In this document: positions 53,068 to 60,994 of the stretch, piece after piece
How positions within the stretch are numbered: the stretch's first letter is position 1
Layout of the letters: the number at the start of each line of letters is the position of its first letter
Notes under the pieces: model-generated
What the model was told of the DNA's origin: nothing
Databases searched by the model: none
What the model saw: the letters and a program-made list of their open reading frames with translations, nothing else
Made by a program: the position numbers and the translations under genes
DNA from: Chaera sp964544355
GTDB taxonomy: Bacteria > Patescibacteriota > Saccharimonadia > Saccharimonadales > Saccharimonadaceae
Reading direction: 5' to 3'
Length of the DNA stretch: 64,000 bases
Assembly (NCBI GenBank): GCA_964544355.1
Contig: CAZJAI010000001.1
Coordinates: 1 to 64,000 of the forward strand

Positions 53068-54121
53068 AGCGAAACTCCACCACGTCGTCAGGACGCATCA
53101 GATAGTCTTTGCCCTCGGTACGCACCTTACCGGCGGCTTTGGCCGCCGCTAACGATCCTGCGGCTATCAGGTCGCTGTAGCTAATTACCGAAGCGGCGAT
53201 AAAGCCTTTTTCAAAGTCGCTATGAATTGCTCCGGCCGCTTGAGGAGCAGTGGCGCCTCGCTTAATTGTCCAGGCCCGTACTTCTTTAGGGCCGGCCGTT
53301 AAGAAGCTTTGCAGGCCCAGCGTATCGTAGGCGGCGCCAATCAGTTGGCTCAGGCCGCTGCTGGCAACCCCGTAGGTTTTAAGCAGCTCGGCCGCGTCTT
53401 CCGGGCTCAATTCTTTCAGTTCCTCTTCTAATTTGGCGCTGATGAGTACGGCCTTTACCTGGCCCGCCAGCCGCTGCAAATCATTTTGCTTACTTGGGTC
53501 ACTCAGACTGTTCTCGTCCACGTTCAATACCACGATAACCGGCTTGGCCGTTAACAGCTGGTAATCCCGCAGCTTGTCCAGGTCGGCCCGGTCGGGCTGG
53601 GCTCCGCTCTCCAGGGCCTGTTTGCTTCTTTCCATGGCCACCGCTACGGCCGCCGTGTCTTTAGAGGCTTTGGCTTCTTTCTGCAGTTTTGGCAGCGTTT
53701 TTTCGATGGTTTGCAAATCCGCCAAAGCCAGTTCGGTTTGGACGATTTCGAGATCTTTCTTGGGGTCTACGCGGTCCGCCACATGAACAATATTATTGTT
53801 CAGAAAGTCTCTCACTACGTGGACTATGGCGTCGCATTCGCGGATGCTGGCCAAAAACCGGTTACCCAAACCTTCTCCCTTATGAGCTCCGCTCACCAGC
53901 CCGGCTATGTCAATAAATTTAACCGTGGCCGGAACCACCCTGGCGGCATCGTACATTTTTCGCAGCTCCTCCAGCCTGGGATCGGGCACCGGCACGATGC
54001 CGGTATTGGGCTCGATAGTGGCAAAAGGATAATTGGCGGCTAGAATACCGCTGCCTGTCAGGGCGTTAAAAAGCGTCGACTTGCCCACGTTCGGCAAGCC
54101 GACTATACCAATGCTCAACAC
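53057..54121 (-). CDS. ychF: redox-regulated ATPase YchF/Obg-like
   Basis: A 354-aa OLA1/YchF protein. It has a P-loop GLPNVGKST, the DIAGLVSGAHKGEGLGN switch II, the NVDE base motif and a C-terminal TGS domain (REVRAWTIKRGATAPQAAG in part; DDVVEFRFNV). Binds ATP and the ribosome. The GTG start sits exactly where the AT-rich island begins, and the recombinase fragment's frame runs on antiphase into it, so any older promoter of this gene has been displaced. Confidence 0.96.
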   Translation of the reverse strand: MLSIGIVGLPNVGKSTLFNALTGSGILAANYPFATIEPNTGIVPVPDPRLEELRKMYDAARVVPATVKFIDIAGLVSGAHKGEGLGNRFLASIRECDAIVHVVRDFLNNNIVHVADRVDPKKDLEIVQTELALADLQTIEKTLPKLQKEAKASKDTAAVAVAMERSKQALESGAQPDRADLDKLRDYQLLTAKPVIVVLNVDENSLSDPSKQNDLQRLAGQVKAVLISAKLEEELKELSPEDAAELLKTYGVASSGLSQLIGAAYDTLGLQSFLTAGPKEVRAWTIKRGATAPQAAGAIHSDFEKGFIAASVISYSDLIAAGSLAAAKAAGKVRTEGKDYLMRPDDVVEFRFNV

Positions 54122-54549
54122 TTAACCCAACCTCACTTTCGTTTCCCAGATGATTTGCATAAATTGAACTTTCATTATTATTTATAGTTTCGCCTTCGGG
54201 TGTCGTTAACAAAGGAATACGTCCCCACACACTGACTTCTTGTTTTGTAGCTACGATTTTAGTTACGACTTTCCTAATTATCGCCTTTTTCTCTGTAAAG
54301 CTCAAATTTTCTACTAGTTTAATGGTTCCGTCAAAATATTGTTCAACGCTTACTGGCTTCTGATTTGTCATTTCATCTTCCAGTGCCGAGATTTCGGCTA
54401 CTACAGCTTCACGCTTATCGTTAAGTTCATACATCACATCTTTGTAGCGGCGTTCAGACATTACCCCCAGACCGTAGGCTTTATCGTAACGGCGTTGTTC
54501 GTCATCTAGCTTCTTGAGCTTCGTATGAAGCGTTTCAAGTTGGCCTTCG
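54066..54549 (-). pseudogene. C-terminal fragment of a large serine recombinase
   Basis: The reading frame contains the coiled-coil region that follows the zinc ribbon in large serine recombinases: EGQLETLHTKLKKLDDEQRR, then YDKAYGLGVMSERRYKDVMY, and ends HWYSRLAERGQVDAF, the last residues being read out of phase from ychF. Its 5' part is cut off by the IS3 element. Joining the sequence right of the IS (minus strand ...HFIT) restores the frame. The catalytic half may be the gene at 57479-58564. Confidence 0.75.
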
Positions 54550-54625
54550 TGTCACCCTCCCCATAGACTAAACACACTGTCCTTAGCTAAAGCAGTACAC
54601 TTAACTAAGTAATGGAGATAAAGTA

Positions 54626-54892
54626 ATGCCCAGTAACTTTCGGGTCATTGACCCATTGGTTAAAGCTGAAGCTATAGAACAGGTTAAAAACAGAGGTATG
54701 CCGGTGTCTCAGGCCGCCATTAAATACGGAGTAGATCCTAGAACCATCTACGGATGGTTAAAGAAAGAGCTGGCTGGAGCTGACAGCGAACGCAACCTAA
54801 TTCTGGAAAATAACCGTTTAAAGAAAGAGATTGAGCAACTCTACAATATGTTAGGTAGAGCCACGGTTGAACTAAAACGCCCAAAAAACTAG
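54626..54892 (+). CDS. IS3 OrfA (transposase DNA-binding subunit)
   Basis: An 88-aa helix-turn-helix protein (QAAIKYGVDPRTIYGWLKKE) followed by a leucine-zipper-like helix (ILENNRLKKEIEQLYNML). Near its end the heptamer A-AAA-AAC (54883-54889) is the classic -1 frameshift signal of IS3 elements and would fuse it to OrfB. Confidence 0.88.
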   Translation: MPSNFRVIDPLVKAEAIEQVKNRGMPVSQAAIKYGVDPRTIYGWLKKELAGADSERNLILENNRLKKEIEQLYNMLGRATVELKRPKN

Positions 54893-55737
54893 CCGTTCTG
54901 GCAGTAGTCGAACCGGGATGGCGAGCTCGTTGTGCTGTCCTCCTGAACTTACCTCGCTCCAGTGTTTACAGTAGACCCAGTAGGCAGGCCCAGAAAGATG
55001 CAGTAGCTGTTAACCAGCTCAAAGCAGTCCATGAGGCTAATCCATATTACGGCGTTGCTAGGTTTGCTATTGAACTAGGCTAGACCGAGAAGAAAGCCAG
55101 ACGGATTAGGAATCTGGCTGGCATTACGGCAGCTAAACGCACCAAGAAACGGCGTGGTAAGTCTGGTGTGGCCGAAGTTAGTGTCCCGAAGAATGCTCTC
55201 AAGCTCTACGCAGACTTTAAAGATGAAAGCCGGCCTCAAGACGGCCAAAGCTACGCCCGCATGACTGAGTCTGGAGCCTGGGTACAGGACTTCACTCACA
55301 TCTGGTTTATGAGTATGTGGATTTATGTAGCCACAGTGCTGGATCTGAAAACTAGGCGCATTGTGGGTTGGAGTATTGGGTTGCACCATGACGCTGAACT
55401 AGTCCATAGAGCCGTTTTAGATGCTTTTAGTAAATACCCGCCACCGCCTATCCTGCACAGCGACCAGGGTAGCGAGTACTTAAGCTACAGGTTAAGAGAT
55501 TTATGCCAGAAGCTAGAGGTTGGATTGTCCTGTTCGGATAAGGCCAGTCCCTGGCAAAACGGTTTTAAGGAAAGGTTTTACGGGACACTGAAAGATGAAC
55601 TGGGGCCAACAACTAGATTCAAAGATCTAGCTGAGCTCCACGAAGGTGTTGCCATGACAATCTATTACTACAACCACAAACGCATCCATACGGCCTTAAA
55701 GATGAGCCCGGCAGCTTACGCTGCCAGCCTAATTTAG
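54880..55737 (+). pseudogene. IS3 OrfB (DDE transposase) with in-frame TAG
   Basis: The frame, entered by -1 slippage, reads through NPYYGVARFAIELG then TAG (55081-55083), then TEKKARRIRNLAGI and the rve/DDE core. Catalytic residues are Asp in QDFTHIWF, Asp in HSDQGSEY and Glu in NGFKERFYG, 35 residues after the second Asp. Related transposases commonly have Trp at the stop position, so TGG to TAG is likely. The intact part from 55168 encodes 189 aa. Confidence 0.82.
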
Positions 55738-55840
55738 TAGACACAACCTGTCTAAAATTTGGGGAGGTTGACACGGTAATGAAGTGGCTAATTTTTACGG
55801 CAGTAAGCATATCAAGGACGCCCTAACACCCCACGTGTCT

Positions 55841-56440
55841 TTAGTGGTAGTGCCAGTATGGTGCTGAAAGAATAGCGTCCTTTAACCACATTTGAGTATA
55901 AGATTGTAACTCTTTAATGGCGTTAGCAACGTATTTGTCAGAGTAGCCCCGACCACCTCTATCCGTAGGTGGCATGGTCAGTTTTAGTTCAAAACTGTAC
56001 TGCTTAAATCGCTCATCTTGCTTAAGTAATAGGCAAATAGCCTCAACCAGCTTCTCCACGCTTAGTCTTTGTTGAACAACCTCATACTTTCTGTCATTAA
56101 GGAGATGTGTGTTATCAAGCACAAATTGTAATCCTTGTGTAAATACGACGTCATAACCAGCGTAGCTTTTTTTAGATGTAGATTTATCAACTTTTACCTC
56201 CGCAAAGTAAATATCAGTGAGTGATTGCAACGCTTCTATGGAATGAGCCATTTCGGCCGTCCATTCCGCAAGCTGTTTTTTGCTTGAATGGTAGAAGACG
56301 CCGTCGCAGTAGGCTCTAGCTCCACTAATCGTGAGAATGCTGTTTGGAGTGACCCAGTAGGCTAAAGTTGCTGAGCCAACCTCCTTTTGTAGCTTTATAA
56401 GTATGTCTACGGCAGTTTTAGCGGAAGGGGAGCTAACCAT
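55841..56440 (-). CDS. cassette protein B, unknown function (199 aa)
   Basis: Not recognised. Mixed alpha/beta, no signal peptide or TM. A notable basic/Gly block PPTDRGGRGYSDKYVANAI near the C-terminus is also the stretch preserved in a second, broken copy at 61517-61617, mostly with synonymous differences, so it has been under selection. It overlaps the upstream TIKI-like gene by 8 bp and is translationally coupled to it. The AT-rich base composition differs from the chromosome. Confidence 0.72.
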   Translation of the reverse strand: MVSSPSAKTAVDILIKLQKEVGSATLAYWVTPNSILTISGARAYCDGVFYHSSKKQLAEWTAEMAHSIEALQSLTDIYFAEVKVDKSTSKKSYAGYDVVFTQGLQFVLDNTHLLNDRKYEVVQQRLSVEKLVEAICLLLKQDERFKQYSFELKLTMPPTDRGGRGYSDKYVANAIKELQSYTQMWLKDAILSAPYWHYH

Positions 56441-57233
56441 TAACTAACTCCCGTAAAGCTGGTTCAAGTTTAATTGCGTGTGTCGAGCCAAATATAAGAA
56501 AGGGACTTTTACCTCCATGCCAGTACTTCTGTATTTCTTTCAAAATGTGTTCATCTCTAAGCTCACCAGACCTTCTGGCTAGGGCATTAGTAACAAAATC
56601 CTTAGGTGTGGGGGTAGTAACGTCATAAATCCACTGAGTATCGTCCCAGTCTAACGGTTTATAGAATAATTCTTGATGAACTGACTCCATTCCTTCCAGA
56701 CTAAAATCAATATCTTCCCACTGGTAGGACTTTTTCATTAGCTCAAGCATTGATATAGCTTCTTTCTGAACGTTTGGTTTTTCAGTAAATCTGCTCCACC
56801 AACTCAGTTGCCGAATGAAGTAATAAAAGACCACCCTATCTCTGCCGAATTCATTTGCTAACTCGTTCGCCTCCCAAATTCGGTCTGGTTCTGGTGAGGC
56901 TACTGGTATGCCATCTCGTCGTGCTAAATGCACTACAAATTGTGCCTCGCCACCATCAATAATGGATATAGTGCGATCCTTCGTATCTTCATCTTTGACT
57001 TTGTCAAAGCGACCTTCCACGAAGGCGATAGGATTTGACGCTTGTGTAATAAATGTATTCCAACGGTTCTCAATATCTTGAAATTGTGTGTGGTCAGGAT
57101 TATTTATATGGTCTGAGCCATAAAACAAGACTTTGTGGTTATCATTACCCGATTCAACAATATATGGACGTTGGAACCCCTCAGTTTCAATGCGTGCGTA
57201 TTCGTCGTAGCTTAATGTATTGCTCATTTGCAT
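56433..57233 (-). CDS. cassette protein A, TIKI/TraB/EreA-like fold (266 aa)
   Basis: It carries a motif pattern of the EreA/ChaN/TraB/TIKI superfamily: an N-terminal GxxH (G39SDH42), FVEGR (Glu73), GGEAQFVVHLAR with Glu96 and His102, SPEPD, and a C-terminal FGSTH. In the family these Glu/His residues bind metal or do esterase, protease or regulatory work. No signal peptide, so it is cytosolic. It forms a two-gene unit with cassette protein B. The assignment rests on motifs only. Confidence 0.65.
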   Translation of the reverse strand: MQMSNTLSYDEYARIETEGFQRPYIVESGNDNHKVLFYGSDHINNPDHTQFQDIENRWNTFITQASNPIAFVEGRFDKVKDEDTKDRTISIIDGGEAQFVVHLARRDGIPVASPEPDRIWEANELANEFGRDRVVFYYFIRQLSWWSRFTEKPNVQKEAISMLELMKKSYQWEDIDFSLEGMESVHQELFYKPLDWDDTQWIYDVTTPTPKDFVTNALARRSGELRDEHILKEIQKYWHGGKSPFLIFGSTHAIKLEPALRELVNG

Positions 57234-57478
57234 AAATTATAGCTTGGAAGTGCATAAAGCGTTATATTCTAGGGTAATGCAATCCGTAACAGAAATACTG
57301 ACAATCCTTGCCAACAGTGCTGTACAGGTTGGTTTAATTGCAGCCTTCATCGGCGAATAAGTGCATTTTATATGCTCATTCATGCCACAAACGAACTAAG
57401 CAGACAAAAGCCACCGAGCTAGACGCTCTGTACCTGAGTTATTCTTCACCAGGTTTTAGCAGATTCTCTATGCTTAAT
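57234..57478. other. 245-bp gap between cassette and recombinase, with a possible 27-aa ORF
   Basis: AT-rich. A TATATT hexamer (57263-57268) lies 8 nt before ATG 57277, which opens a 27-codon hydrophobic ORF (TEILTILANSAVQVGLIAAF) ending at 57360 on the plus strand. It may be a microprotein or a remnant N-terminus. On the minus strand, one frame continues from the recombinase zinc-ribbon region, suggesting the recombinase was truncated by a frameshift here. Nothing else is supported. Confidence 0.35.
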
Positions 57479-58564
57479 TCACCCGATACCCTTGGTATGG
57501 GAGTGTATGCAGCACTTGCTTTGGAGCAGGTGGGAGCGATAGTACATGCTGCCGTTGCTTACTGGATCGCCAGTTCGGGCTTTACCACAAACACATTCAA
57601 CTAAGCCAGCCACAAGGTATTTATTGACGCTATTATTACGGGTGTTTACACGTTTGTTCTTTTCAAGTTGTACCTGGACTTTATGGAAAAGGTCAGGGCT
57701 AATGATAGCTGGAACCTCAACACGAAACCATTCTTCTTTTGGTCTGCATTTACGGCTGCCTTTAGTGATTTTGCGGTACTTTTGTTCTGGGTTACTGGGG
57801 TTCTTGGTGGGGACGCTCTCACTTTTATTATAGTAGTGGTCTCCCATATACGTTGTGTCCCTAACCATTCGGTCTAATGTACCGCCACTCCACTGGTCTC
57901 GTATGCCTCTAGGTGGGGGAACCCCTATTTTGAACAACTTACGTTTTATCTCGTGTTTTGATACACCTGCTGCGATCCACTCAAATATCTGTTTCACGAT
58001 TTTGGCTTGCTGTTCGTTAGTTTCAAAGTAACCGTCCCGTGCGTCGGGACCAGTCTTAATGCGAGGGAAGTAGTTGTAGCCGTACTTAGGCTGATAGCTG
58101 AGCAATTTCTTGTTTTCCCGCACCTTACGAACCTTGCCGATAAGCATACGTTCGGTTATCTTGACACGCTCGTACTCATGGAAGATACCCATGACGCTAC
58201 CCATTAACACTTCTTCAGTTGTTTGACCGTTAATGTCGTGAAGACTTATACATTCAATACCGCACTCACGAAGTTCTTCCAAGATGATTTCTTGATGTAC
58301 GAACTTACGGGACAGGCGACCCATGTCATAGACATAGAGGACATCAAACTTACCCCCACGAGCGTCAGAACGCATACGGTCTAGGTCGGGTCGTTCTATA
58401 ATCGCTCCGCTCCAACCCTCGTCCTTGTACATGCAGTCTGTTATTAGCACTACGTCAGTGTCTTTTTTGATTCGCTCTAAGATTTCAATTTTTTGGTTGT
58501 CAATCGTTTGTTCTTCTTCCTGATTTGCCGTGCTGACCCGCATGTAAATTGCTGCTGTTTTCAT
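57479..58564 (-). CDS. large serine recombinase, C-terminally truncated
   Basis: 361 aa. An N-terminal resolvase domain (AAIYMRVSTANQEEEQ, with Ser11 the nucleophile; YDMGRLSRKF), a recombinase domain (YGYNYFPR, WSGGTLDRMVRDTTYMGDHY in part) and the start of a zinc ribbon (LVECVCGKARTGDP), after which the sequence becomes unrelated and stops. The usual coiled-coil C-terminus is missing; a matching fragment lies at 54066-54549. ATG 58564 has AAGGAG; the open frame extends 15 codons upstream without such a site. It probably cannot integrate now. Confidence 0.88.
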   Translation of the reverse strand: MKTAAIYMRVSTANQEEEQTIDNQKIEILERIKKDTDVVLITDCMYKDEGWSGAIIERPDLDRMRSDARGGKFDVLYVYDMGRLSRKFVHQEIILEELRECGIECISLHDINGQTTEEVLMGSVMGIFHEYERVKITERMLIGKVRKVRENKKLLSYQPKYGYNYFPRIKTGPDARDGYFETNEQQAKIVKQIFEWIAAGVSKHEIKRKLFKIGVPPPRGIRDQWSGGTLDRMVRDTTYMGDHYYNKSESVPTKNPSNPEQKYRKITKGSRKCRPKEEWFRVEVPAIISPDLFHKVQVQLEKNKRVNTRNNSVNKYLVAGLVECVCGKARTGDPVSNGSMYYRSHLLQSKCCIHSHTKGIG

Positions 58565-58609
58565 TGCTTTCTCCTTGTGGAGTGGTTGGCTATTAGGTGC
58601 GTGATACAT

Positions 58610-58837
58610 GATTCCTTAGAGTTCGGTGTCCGACAATTAATGCTAGGCTACAAAGGAAAACGGCGTTAAAGGGTAAAAATCCTGGAAAATCACATCCTAC
58701 GATACTCTTGATAGGAATTAGCGTTTAGGTGAACGGGTTTATACTGCTCTCTTGAAGCACGGATAGGGATATAAGGCCTGTTTTATTGTTAAGACTAGGG
58801 TAAATGCATATCTGACGACATTGAGCGAAACCCCCTG
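58610..58837. other. AT-rich intergenic region
   Basis: This holds the 5' side of the recombinase gene and no gene I can support. The promoter of the ART-like gene begins right after it. Confidence 0.5.
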
Positions 58838-58866
58838 TTGACTTATAAAGCATATTATGCTACAAT
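58838..58866 (+). promoter_or_regulatory. strong promoter with palindromic operator, ART-like operon
   Basis: TTGACT (58838-58843), 17-bp spacer, TACAAT (58861-58866) with extended TGC. Within the spacer and touching the -10 is the perfect palindrome AGCATA-T-TATGCT (58849-58861), placed to act as a repressor operator. A second TATAAT (58894-58899) lies 7 nt before the ATG and would give a leaderless message. Confidence 0.7.
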
Positions 58867-58906
58867 ATAGACAGTTAAGCAAAAATAAAAACTTATAATT
58901 CTAATT

Positions 58907-60610
58907 ATGGAAACAGTACCTAAATCACCGCAGGAAATGGCAGCTCAAATGCTGGACGTTTACCCGTATTACAGTGACTACCGGATGCCAGAAGGTGAAG
59001 CTGCTCGTTTGGGTGAGCAAGCCAAAGGATTAAGGGCTGAGATTGAGGGTATAAAACCATATATGCTTCCTGATGAGGAGCTTGTTCCTAGGCTGGCAGG
59101 CGTTAAGCAACAAGCTACTGAGAGTGGCGTATGGCGTGCTGATAAGGGTGAGGGTGCAGATGAGCGTTTAGCCTTCGCCGTTGAGCAGAATAAGGGATAT
59201 GGTTATACCGAAGAAGAAGCTACGGCAGGAGCACTAAAAGACCTAAAAAGGAACGGCTATCTTAATGCAATCAGGGACAAACGTAAAGAGCAAGAGCGTT
59301 TATTCAAAGACCCTATAAGCGAATACATTGGAAGCCACGAAGTAGAGGCTGAGGCAGAAAAGGCGGAGCTTGATAAGCTGCTTGAGCGAACAGTTGACAT
59401 TACGACGATTACAGAATTCGAGGCAGCAAGGCTATCACATGATTTTCCTTCTGGAAATTTTGTATACCACGGTACAGGCACAGAGCAGCTCGTCAAAATA
59501 CTTGATTCTGGCTCGTTGGCAAACGCTAAAGCATTATACGAGCGTGAAGATGTAGCAGCTAAAGCTGAGGGGCGTGAAGCTGGCATGATACGACGCAACT
59601 CAGGCTTTGAAGGGGTGTCTTGGAGTATGAATGGCATAGACGCTCTGCCTGGCGACAGATACCACATGGCTGGTTTCGTAGCTGCACCTGAGGCTGTTTT
59701 GAGTGATACGCAACAACTTGCTGTACCGTCCCGACCTGCACCAAACGAGGTCTTACAAATTTCTGCGGAGGTAGACGCAAGCAAGTTCTATGATGCTAAA
59801 ACCCAGTTTGAGCTATATCGAAACCCAGGTATGCTTGGTGAAACCAACTCTGTTTTTGACAACCTGTTCTCAGTTAGTATGTGGGAAAAAGAAGAAAACA
59901 GGCAATTCCGTGACGAGCCAATGCTGTACCAGGCGAAGCGTGGAGTATTAGCACGGCCAGAGTACCAAACCCAGCTTCGTGAGCTGTATTCAGTAGATGA
60001 AGGTGGCAAAATTCGTCTTAATCCAGATTTATTGCAGCAGATAGACAATGAAATACCTGCTGCTGCTGTATGGTTACAAGCTGCAATAGATACTGGTCGC
60101 TTACAGGGGACGCAGTTTGCAGATAAGGAGCTTCCTGCAATTATAGACCAGCTGAATGGCGAAAATATTAAAGAGCTTATAGGCTCTAGTCGGCAAGATT
60201 GGGAACAGTACGAATCTATCCTTGATGATGCTGAGAAGGTCGCTGGTAACGTAGAAGTCCCTGTGGAGCAGATGTATTTCGTTGCACCTCGTAAGGACGC
60301 TGAAGCATGGCTTAAAGTAATGGCTCGTAGTCCTCATAAGCCAGCAGGTATTCTGCTCTATGACGACAAAAAGGTGCGTCTTGAGAACTTTGCTTCACTT
60401 CATCGTGGCGACCATACCGAGCTGACGGCAGAATTACAAGCTGCTATCAAACCAGACAACGAAGCCTACATAGACTATGCTGAAGTTCTTGGCACGGAAT
60501 TTAGTGATGATATGCGTACAGGTCATAAGCACCAAGTTATTGCGGAAAAGCACCTGAGTAATCGTGGTGCAATCAAAAAGGTGAATGATAAGCTGGTAAT
60601 TGAAAGGTAA
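58907..60610 (+). CDS. ADP-ribosyltransferase-like large protein (567 aa)
   Basis: No signal peptide or TM. Residues 1-180 are helical and charged. At 185-204 the sequence FVYHGTGTEQLVKILDSGSL matches the first strand and helix of PARP/ART-type ADP-ribosyltransferases (HGT, then ILxxG). It is followed by FEGVSWSMNGIDALPGDRYH, similar to the second motif that supplies the NAD-binding Ser/Tyr. The third (Glu) motif is not certain. The remaining 270 residues are unrecognised. First gene of a tight three-gene operon in an AT-rich island. Toxin, defence or host-interaction effector are all possible; function is inferred from motifs. Confidence 0.6.
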   Translation: METVPKSPQEMAAQMLDVYPYYSDYRMPEGEAARLGEQAKGLRAEIEGIKPYMLPDEELVPRLAGVKQQATESGVWRADKGEGADERLAFAVEQNKGYGYTEEEATAGALKDLKRNGYLNAIRDKRKEQERLFKDPISEYIGSHEVEAEAEKAELDKLLERTVDITTITEFEAARLSHDFPSGNFVYHGTGTEQLVKILDSGSLANAKALYEREDVAAKAEGREAGMIRRNSGFEGVSWSMNGIDALPGDRYHMAGFVAAPEAVLSDTQQLAVPSRPAPNEVLQISAEVDASKFYDAKTQFELYRNPGMLGETNSVFDNLFSVSMWEKEENRQFRDEPMLYQAKRGVLARPEYQTQLRELYSVDEGGKIRLNPDLLQQIDNEIPAAAVWLQAAIDTGRLQGTQFADKELPAIIDQLNGENIKELIGSSRQDWEQYESILDDAEKVAGNVEVPVEQMYFVAPRKDAEAWLKVMARSPHKPAGILLYDDKKVRLENFASLHRGDHTELTAELQAAIKPDNEAYIDYAEVLGTEFSDDMRTGHKHQVIAEKHLSNRGAIKKVNDKLVIER

Positions 60611-60614
60611 AAAT

Positions 60615-60971
60615 ATGAATACACTCAAGCCGTTTGAAGAATTAAAGAACGCAGAGAACCTACTGTAACGATACAAGTTGACAGATGATCCAGAGGTAAA
60701 TTATCGCCAGCTCGTTTCGCTGCTAACACAAGAGCGAGTTCTGGATAGTGCTCGGATACAAATGTTTGAACAGCATAAGCACGGTAGCGAAAAGGCAAAG
60801 GATTACGTATTCCGCGAGTACATGGTTCGTCACAAGATTAATGAATACGCTCTAGCATTAGACAAGAAAGTTACCGACAGGATATTTGATAATGACTTAG
60901 TAGAAATGTCTGTTGTCGTAATGTGCATCAAAAATAGGGAACTTTATCCCAAACCCGTTAAGAAGTTATAG
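60615..60971 (+). pseudogene. small charged protein (118 codons) interrupted by in-frame TAA
   Basis: ATG 60615 has AAAGG 7 nt before it and lies 4 nt after the ART-like gene. The frame reads NTLKPFEELKNAENLL, then TAA (60666-60668), then RYKLTDDPEVNYRQLVSLL and on to a 97-codon helical remainder that by itself would have to start at TTG 60678. The function is unknown; position suggests an antitoxin or immunity partner of the ART-like protein. Either a nonsense mutation or a read-through stop (TAA-C context). Confidence 0.55.
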
Positions 60972-60988
60972 CCATTCTCGGCTATAAT
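60967..60988. promoter_or_regulatory. inverted repeat overlapping a -10 box
   Basis: TATAGCC (60967-60973), 6-nt loop, GGCTATA (60980-60986). The right arm overlaps TATAAT (60983-60988), which lies 6 nt before the GTG of the phosphoesterase gene. It could be an operator, or a weak terminator for the gene upstream. Confidence 0.55.
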
Positions 60989-60994
60989 GCTGGG

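Larger units (their letters stand above)
54550..55773 (+). mobile_element. IS3-family insertion sequence, 1224 bp
   Basis: The terminal inverted repeats are TGTCACCCTCCCCA on the left and, reversed, TGTCAACCTCCCCA on the right (13 of 14 identical). Inside are orfA and orfB in the -1 frame. No 3-4-bp target duplication is evident. CG on both sides may be a minimal 2-bp one; removing one copy rejoins a recombinase reading frame. orfB has a nonsense codon, so the copy is probably dead. Confidence 0.88.

Noticed and set aside
54060..54135. TAACCCAAC at the left island edge, also present inverted at the right edge (61623-61632 region)
   Set aside because: Only 9 bp and in inverted orientation, whereas serine-integrase att sites form direct repeats; most likely chance.
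57338..57604. 88-aa plus-strand frame over the recombinase 3' end
   Set aside because: It is antisense to the recombinase zinc-ribbon region, with no start signal or family features.
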